The position numbers and the translations under genes were made by a program. Below are positions 57,655 through 64,000 of a DNA stretch of 64,000 bases, piece by piece (the stretch's first letter is position 1; every line of letters starts with the position of its first letter). A model generated the notes under the pieces. It saw only the letters and a list, made by a program, of their open reading frames with translations. It was not told the DNA's origin and did not search any database. Origin of the DNA: Ochotona curzoniae (taxonomy: Eukaryota; Chordata; Mammalia; Lagomorpha; Ochotonidae); NCBI RefSeq assembly GCF_017591425.1, contig NW_024466512.1, positions 16,495,001 to 16,559,000 of the forward strand, given 5' to 3'.

Positions 57655-57965
57655 GGGGGAAATAATGCCAGCATGCTTGGCTAATCCGCCACTTGCTGCA
57701 CTGGCGTCCCTTCCGGACTGGCTGCTCTACTTTTGACCCAGCTTTCTCCTTGTAGCCTGGGAAGCTAAGAGAGGATGGCGTGGGTCCTTTGGCTCCTGCT
57801 TTCCCTGAGAGATCCAGAAGAAACCTCCGGTCCCTGGCTTTGGATCAGTTCCCGCTGTTGTGGCCACGGAGGGAATGAACGCTAGATGGAAGACGTCTCT
57901 CTCCATCTCTTGTTCTCTCTGTAAAATCTGCCTTTCGAAGAATAACGGATATATCTTTAAAAAGA
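57655..57965 (+). mobile_element. CSINE-type SINE
   Basis: Forward landmarks: GAAATAATGCCAGCATGCTTGG, TTCCGGACTGGCTGCTCTAC, GTAGCCTGGGAAGCTAAGAGAGG, GAGAGATCCAGAAGAAACC, GGCTTTGGATCAGTTCCCGC, GTTGTGGCCACGGAGGGAATG and ATCTGCCTTTCGAAGAATAA. It forms a head-to-head arrangement with the remnant just before it. Confidence 0.85.
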
Positions 57966-57984
57966 AAAGGGAATTCAGGGCAGG

Positions 57985-58800
57985 AAAAAGAAGAGAATGT
58001 TCTATCTTAAAATACACAAACTACTTCAAGCTGTTTTTCTCCCTTCTTTTTGATCCACGTTCTTTTTCTGGGTCATTCCTTTGCAGCCCAACAAAGTTGT
58101 TTCAGCATGCTTTGTATAGTGGCATACTTTTGTATGGCTGAGTTTATTTTTATTGTCAGAAATATTTTGTTGCTTGTTGATAGTAATTTTAGCTTCATGA
58201 GTGCCACACTCACCCAATGCTTTAAGTAAGTTATCCCGTTTTCCTTTTTTCCTTTACCTCACCCTGTTGCAAATGTGAATTTGTGCATTTTTAGTTATTT
58301 CACCTGGTTTGCACTGGGTATTTTTTTTTTTCTTTTCCCTGCTTTTACTGTGTTCTTTTTATCTCAGATTTTCAGTAGACTGAATAATTTGTGTTTATAT
58401 TTGCATTAAATAGTTCATTTCCTGCTGGGTTTTATAAGGTGCTTGGATTGATGTATTGTTTCCTTTCTAATGTGCATTTACTTTTTTTTTTTTGTGGTCT
58501 CTGGCTTGTTTTAAATTAAGTGCAGTTGACCACTAGAATTTCTTATCTCCTTTTCCACAGCACAACCCTTACAGTCCCAAATTTGCCTGTTCTGTTTTAT
58601 TTGTACTTCAATGAATTTATGTGTTCCAGATTTTGTGACTTTTGTTTGCTAGAGGACAAATCCAAGGCATGTTTCACTACTATCAGCAAAACTAGGAATT
58701 TAAGGTGGTTTTTTCCTCTCCTGGTTTTTCAATGTGTATTATAATGTTTATTATATAGATATCTTTACTGCAAATGAACAGACGAGTTAGAGATCACAGG
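57985..58800 (-). mobile_element. Possible internal L1 fragment, highly decayed
   Basis: T-rich sequence with faint antisense L1 resemblance (TTATTGTCAGAAATATTTTGTTGC, TTTTCCCTGCTTTTACTGTG, CTCAGATTTTCAGTAGACTG). The order is plausible for an ancient L1 but individual matches are weak. It could equally be unique T-rich DNA. Confidence 0.3.
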
Positions 58801-58949
58801 AATTTCTCGTGGCGTAAATAAATAATTGTTTCCTCCACCCTTGATTTCCATATGACCGCAAACTCAGTAATTTCTATTTTAAGTTGCAATATAGGAATGT
58901 GTGTAATATTTATTACACTGACTTCCTTAATTTCTTAAACATGTATATA

Positions 58950-59265
58950 TGGGTGGGCATTTGCACAGTGGTGAAAAGCAACTGTTTCTGCCCACATCCA
59001 TTCTCAGAGTGGCTGGTTAGAGTCTTGGCTCTGCTAACTTTAATCCAATTACCCATGGATACCCTGGAGACAGCAGGCAGTGGCTCACGTAGTTGAGCAC
59101 ATTTACCCATCTAGAGAATTAGTTACAGTTTTAGGATTTGGACCTTAGCCTGGCACCACCCTTGGCTGTTGGCAGCTTTCTGGTAAAAGACCCAGTGCCT
59201 TGAAGGTTCTCTCTGTTTCTCTGTTTTCCAAATCAGGTGAAAGTAAATCCATATCTTAAAAACAT
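58950..59265 (+). mobile_element. Old CSINE subfamily copy
   Basis: Forward landmarks of the older subfamily in good order: GGTGGGCATTTGCACAGTGG, TGCCCACATCCATTCTCAGAG, TGGCTGGTTAGAGTCTTGGCTC, ACCCATGGATACCCTGGAGAC, AGCAGGCAGTGGCTCACGTAG, CCTTGGCTGTTGGCAGCTTTC and AAATCCATATCTT. It shows the CCTGGAGACAGCAGGCAGTGGCTCA-type block absent from the younger subfamily. Confidence 0.82.
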
Positions 59266-60169
59266 ATAGCGTCTATTTATCCAAGTGCCTCCGGTTACTC
59301 TGTTCCCAGATACCATAGCTATTTTTCCTTCAACTTTTAAAATTTAGATTTCTCTTCAATAATAGACAGTTTTCCTGGAAATTTTAAAGACTTTCTAAGT
59401 CCGATTTCTGATTGTCTCACCTTTTCTGCTGTTCCTTGAGGAGTTCCACATACCAGAACAGAAATTTTAGCCTAAAGTTATAAAAAGTAAATTCCTTACT
59501 TTACTTCATAATTATTGTAGCAAATAACCCTCAGATTAGATGGTCTCTCTGACATCTGTTTTATATGTTTAGTTGCATATTTTACTTTTAATCTGTTATC
59601 TCCTTTAACCAACTTCCTGACATTTCTCAACACGCTACAGAAGTCTGTCAGAATAAGAAAAATAAACCGAGAACTAAAATGATCTTTATAGTCATTCTGA
59701 ATACTTTTACAGTGTTTCTACAGACATGTGATCGATGGATAAATTTTGTAAATGGTATCATTTGTAACCCACCCCCATTTCATCTTTTCTGAAATCATTT
59801 AACAATTTGCCTTTGTGAACTACTCCCCGCTTTGCTCATGGTGCCGTGAGTGTGAGTGTGCAGAGAATAAATACAATTTCATAGTTATGGAAATAACTTA
59901 CAAAATGTGTTTTTCCACAAGATGTATTTATACTAGCTTGTCTTAGTGATAAAGATTTAGCTGCGTAAATCCAAATCTCTTTCCAGTTTTTTAGTTGCAA
60001 ATTTGTAAGTTGAAAATACTAATTATGCAAATACGTTGAACATACAAATTTTGATTAAAAAGGCAAGGCACTTTCGATGTAATTTTATGATTTTTACATT
60101 AGGGACAAATATTTCAATATTTTACACATAAAAAAATTGATATTTAAAATTAGGATTGTCATTTGGATG
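59266..60169. other. Unique AT-rich noncoding DNA
   Basis: No gene or repeat recognised. Confidence 0.5.
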
Positions 60170-60760
60170 ACCAAATCATAGATCACATGATCTATTGAAA
60201 GCTGATTTTCTAGCCAGATCAGGTTAATAGGTCATTAATCTGTTTAATGCTTAATGAAAACCTAATATCTACATCCTTCTGCTACTTGGAAGCATGACCA
60301 ATTTATATTTAGATCCAATAAAAATTATCTCTTGTTAGCAACCTTCTTACATCTTTGAGCATGAATTTTAAGTAGACTTCATAGTTGTTGCAATCATGAT
60401 GTGTGTTGGTAGCACGCATGCATCCAGATGAACTTGAAATGCCATACATTTACAAGCACCAATACAGGCTGTTACTGGATTCATTACAGCAGATCTGCTA
60501 ACCGCCTGTTACGTTAAGCCTCCAGCTGCGGGACTGTATTCACTACTGTCATTAGATCTATATACGATAGCACGGAATTATAATCTCACTGGCATTAGAG
60601 TTCATCTGATTTTTAATAAACTTGAGATTAATTATTTTGGTGCTCATTAAATCTGTATTTCGAGGAAGATAGTCGTATCTTTAAAAATTGCACCAAACTT
60701 AGAAGTCTATGTGGTACATTTAACTTTCAACAGTTAAGCGAAGTATGCTTTGTTGGTTGC
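60170..60760. other. Unique block, best candidate conserved noncoding element
   Basis: Non-repetitive sequence with dense TAAT/ATTA cores (GGTTAATAGG, TCATTAATCTG, TTTAATGCTTAATG at 60222-60254; GATTAATTATTTTGG and TCATTAAATC at 60624-60650). It has many retained CpGs at 60410-60580 (AGCACGCATG, AACCGCC, TTACGTT, CTGCGGG, ATACGATAGCACGG), standing out against CpG-poor flanks. No open frame of note. Enhancer function is a guess from composition. Confidence 0.35.
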
Positions 60761-60771
60761 TTATTTATTTC

Positions 60772-60945
60772 TTAAAATTTCATTTATTTTTATTTTACCT
60801 GAAAAGTAGGCAGTGAAAAAAAGATAGATCTTCTACCTCATGCTGCAGATGCCAAACACAGCCAGGACAATTCAGACCAAAGCCAGGAAATTCATGTGGG
60901 TGCTTTCAACTGAGTGTTGGGAATTCAAGTCCTTTGAAGGGACTA
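60772..60945 (-). mobile_element. Old CSINE fragment
   Basis: Reverse-complement landmarks: TTAAAATTTCATTTATTTTTATTTT, ACCTGAAAAGTAGGCAGTG, AAGATAGATCTTCTACCTC, ACCAAAGCCAGGAAATTCATG. The 5' half is missing. Confidence 0.55.
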
Positions 60946-61963
60946 TTTGTTTAGATTTTGCCTTGATTTCTTGTATCAATCATTTTCTTTAAGTATATTC
61001 CTCTTTTCTTCAGTCAAGTTTGCCCTCCGTCCTTGAATCAAAGAATAACTGAGTTTATTTCTTACAATATCCTGTGCTTCGTGATTCCTAGTTATCACTT
61101 CTTCAGTCTACCTGTCCCTTGAGCTCCGATTTATATTGTTTATCTCCTCAAGAAATTCTTCACAACCATTGGATTATATGTCCTCCTGTAAAGATAATTG
61201 TCATTTAGTTTGTACTGATTATTCAAGTATCATGATTTTCTGTATTTTTAGTTTTTTTTATATATTTATGATTATCTTTATATATTTGTATATTTATGAA
61301 TATATCTTTTCATTGCTGCATAACAATTCTGCCTCCTAGTGTGCTGGGAGTAGCGATTATTTTAACCCCAATTGTACAGACAGGGCTATAGGTGGCATTC
61401 TTTAGATGTGAGGTCAGCTAAAAGGTAGTCCACTGTATTTTTGAAGCAAAGATCTAAAGCCTAGTGAGTTTTCTGTGTAGTTATCTCATCAGCAAACATA
61501 GTGTGGTTAGTCCTGTTCGCATTGCACATGGTTCCCAAACCCAGAAGGAAGCAGTTCTACTGCTGAAGTCGTTATCAAATCTCTTATGAAGTTCTTACCA
61601 GAGAAACCGTATGCCCAAACCCAGTTAGTATTTAGTAAGAAAGAAATTCTGCCATCTGACAGCAGTACATGTGAGATATCGGGAGTATTGCTGTGATATA
61701 ATACATCTACAGATTCTGTGCATAATTGTTTCAGAAATGCTGTAAGATTCATTCCCTGAGTTGCTGGAGATAGGATCTCCTTGCTCTTTCGGATACTTCC
61801 AGTGACTGTGAACTCTATCTAAGCAGTCTGGTCACATTTAGAGCAAGTTTAATTATTGGTTTGTAGAAGACTCTTATGTTTTCCACCCCCACCTAAAATT
61901 CACATATAGGATTCTTTTGAATTGCATCTAGAAATTAGAACTTACTTGATAACACAGATAGCT

Positions 61964-62011
61964 CAAAGTCCAACATTAAACTATGAGTCCAACAAAGTCC
62001 AACATTAAACT
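61964..62011. repeat. Short tandem duplication, 29-bp period
   Basis: The 19-mer CAAAGTCCAACATTAAACT occurs exactly at 61964-61982 and again at 61993-62011. The 29-bp period indicates a small recent tandem duplication. Confidence 0.92.
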
Positions 62012-62029
62012 GAGTAATGTGTCGTAAAC

Positions 62030-62300
62030 ACCCTAATTGAGCATTTAATGTGTGAGAAACATTGTTCCAAGCAGTTTTAGTATTAAATCATTTATTTCTC
62101 ACAACAGATATAGGCAGTCACTGTTGCTGATATATATATTTATATATATATATTTATATATTCATATATATATATTTTATATTTATATTTTACATTTTGC
62201 AATCTGAATTAGAGACTTAGAAGGTCTCCTAAGATCACATAGCCATCTGAGCGTGGAGATGGGATGCAAGTCTGTGCAATTTGGCCGGCAAGTTTGTTCA
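62030..62300 (-). repeat. MIR-like SINE interrupted by a (TA)n expansion
   Basis: On the plus strand: GAGCATTTAATGTGTGAGAAAC, AGTATTAAATCATTTATTTCTCACAACA, GGCAGTCACTGTTGC, then the TA tract, then GAGACTTAGAAGGTCTCCTAAGATCACATAGCC and GGGATGCAAGTCTGTG. The order matches the reverse complement of MIR, with the microsatellite where 'attattatccccattttacag' would be. Confidence 0.65.
62129..62191. repeat. AT-rich (TA)n/(TTTA)n microsatellite
   Basis: About 60 bases of TA units with TTTA interruptions. Confidence 0.92.
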
Positions 62301-63377
62301 TGCTCTAGGCTGTGCTGCCTCCTTACAGGCCTAATCCTACAGTGCTTAGAGTTTAGGGGATATTGCCTGGCCATCATTTCTTGATTTATTTAGTTAGCCT
62401 TGCTAGCGAGGTTTATTGTCATTGGAGTAGGCTCTCAAGTCTGACAAATAACATCTCAGGTTCTGAAGGGACTGGGAACTTTAATATTATCAGGGTACTA
62501 AATTCTACTCTAGAGGTAAAGCAACAAAATATTCCAAATGGCACTGCACAGACTCACGGCATTAAAACTTCCATGGGTAAATTATGAGCCGCTGGCCATT
62601 TCAAGCCAATAAAGGTTTTTCACTTGGATGCTCCTTGTCCTCCACACAGATTGCTTTACAGCACAGTTTCAGTACACACCTGCTTGGAAACGGAGAATAA
62701 TGGCATACTCTTGCTTCCATTACAGTAAGATGCACATATACATACCCACATAGAATAAGCACTCATTGTCTCATTTTCTCCCGTCACTGGGTTCTCTTTT
62801 TCCTGATATACTCAGCGATGTCTAGACTTGCTGACGTCCCATTTTTATCTCCTTCCATTTATTCCTGAGCATTTTTCAAACAACAGTGACCCTCAGAAAC
62901 TATTATGTGTACTCATGATTTCCCCTTTACTAAAGCTAATCACCGCTCTTAGTGCATTTAAGTTGATGAATGAGTAATTTGACCATGCATTCTATTTCTC
63001 CTGGGACAACCATTGTTTTTACCTGTAAGTATTGTTCTGTTTTAAGTATTCATAGCATCCTCTTCACCTTCCAATGCTCCTAGGTTTTCATGATAAATTA
63101 CAAAGTCATTCTTACTATCAGTGGTGTATGGCTCAATTACTCCATCATGAGATACTCTTTTACAGTTGCCTTGTAAATCACTGGATGCCTTACTTCTTAA
63201 TCTTCACTGATAACTCTTCACATGCCCCCTACCCAAACTCAGAAATCAGTAGCTATAAGCCTTCTCTGCTCTTTGCAAATGTTCACCTTGGATAATCCCA
63301 TGTCATTTTGTGTGACAGTAACTCCCATACTTCTCCCTTTTCTCAAGGGCATCTTTTCTATGAATTCATTCTCTTAG
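62301..63377. other. Unique noncoding DNA
   Basis: No gene or repeat recognised. Confidence 0.5.
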
Positions 63378-63668
63378 AAATATTTTATTTATTTACTTAT
63401 TAGAAAGGCAGAGAGAGAGAGATGGACAGAATGTTCTACCATTTGCCAGTTCATTTCCCAAACATTGACAATATCCAGATCTGAGCTTGACAGAAGCCAA
63501 GAGCCTAGCACTTGATCTTGGTCTCCCACATAGGTGGCAAGGGCCCAAGTACTCGGGTTATCTCCCACTGCCTTCCTTACCAGGGAACTGGTTTGGAACT
63601 GGAGCTGCACAGGACTCTAAGCAATCCTCATACGGATTTCTGGCATCTCAGGCTGGTTTACTCTCCTT
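63378..63668 (-). mobile_element. Old CSINE copy
   Basis: Reverse-complement landmarks: AATATTTTATTTATTTACTTATTAG, AAAGGCAGAGAGAGAGAGATG, CATTTGCCAGTTCATTTCCC, CTTGGTCTCCCACATAGGTGG, GGGCCCAAGTACTCGGGTTATC. The 5' quarter is unclear. Confidence 0.82.
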
Positions 63669-63840
63669 CTGCAAAAATCACTGGCTCCTATAACTTCATT
63701 CTTAAACAAAATGCTGTGCATAACCTGTCTGCTAAGTCTCTCAAAGGTAGCATGTCTAAAGCAAATAATTATTATTAGCTCCACATTTCGTTCATGCGAA
63801 CTGCCTCTGCAACCTGTTCTGTTTATGACAACTTCCATTT

Positions 63841-64000
63841 TTTTTTTTACGATTTATTTATTTTTATTACAAAGTCAGATAAACAGAGAGGAGGAGAGAC
63901 AGAGAGGAAGATCTTCTGTCCAATGATTTACTCCCTAAGTGACCACAATGGCCGGTACTGCGCCAGTCCGAAGTCGGGAACCAGGAACCTCTTCTGGGTC
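63841..64000 (-). mobile_element. CSINE-type SINE running off the window end
   Basis: Reverse-complement 3' part: a poly-T head, ACGATTTATTTATTTTTATTAC, AAAGTCAGATAAACAGAGAGG, CTTCTGTCCAATGATTTACTCCC, CCAGGAACCTCTTCTGGGTC. Truncated by the end of the window. Low divergence suggests a relatively young copy. Confidence 0.93.

Noticed and set aside
61507..61752. 81-codon minus frame with protein-like composition
   Set aside because: It looks less biased than its neighbours but matches no family I know and has no splice or promoter context. Worth a protein search, but not supportable as a gene.
1..64000. Search for a novel gene system or cluster
   Set aside because: No long open frames, no gene clustering, no operon structure and no CpG island. 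The content is SINE/L1/MIR relics, microsatellites and unique AT-rich DNA.

Overview
This window is vertebrate nuclear DNA, almost certainly from a lagomorph and most likely a pika (Ochotona). The call rests on about forty copies, in both orientations, of a tRNA-derived SINE of the lagomorph C-repeat (CSINE) type. The youngest copies end in an A-rich tail preceded by a TATCCGCCTTTCCAAT-type segment rather than the long CT repeat plus CTTTCAAATAAATAAA tail of rabbit copies. The genus is an inference from memory of the rabbit consensus and was not checked against a database. The DNA is AT-rich, CpG-poor and full of microsatellites.

I found no protein-coding gene, spliced exon, tRNA, rRNA or other functional RNA gene. 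Every open frame is short (167 codons at most). The longer ones that I could place mostly lie on SINE sequence, where related copies give the same look-alike peptides. The others show no recognisable domain, no convincing splice context and no homology to anything I know. The window reads as intergenic DNA or the inside of a very long intron.

Layout. 1-6.8 kb is mostly unique AT-rich DNA with an old L2/MIR patch near 2.6-3.1 kb. 6.8-17.3 kb is a dense field of CSINE copies, mainly minus strand and mixed in age, with one MIR near 9.1 kb and a degraded MaLR-type LTR near 15.5 kb. 17.3-26.4 kb is mostly unique and includes a CpG-retaining block at 17.4-17.9 kb. 26.4-34 kb has further SINEs, MIR and L1 3' fragments, an unidentified GC-richer block at 32.0-32.8 kb and a 60-bp truncated SINE at 31.1 kb. 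35.05-35.46 kb is a unique block resembling conserved noncoding DNA. 35.9-38.4 kb is a decayed minus-strand L1 that keeps ORF1 and the ORF2 endonuclease region but lacks the rest of ORF2. 38.5-53.5 kb holds more SINEs, including the two youngest copies (40.4 and 47.3 kb) and a SINE-in-SINE nest at 52.8-53.4 kb. 53.5-58.8 kb is a patchwork of minus-strand L1 pieces interrupted by SINEs. 59.3-62 kb is unique and includes the best candidate conserved element at 60.17-60.76 kb. The window ends inside another SINE.

No operon-like or pathway-level organisation is present and I see no undescribed biological system. The points of real interest are exact target-site duplications that date insertions, a severely truncated SINE, nested insertions, microsatellites sitting on the tail side of SINEs, a perfect 30-bp AT palindrome, and a few unique CpG-retaining blocks that could be enhancers.
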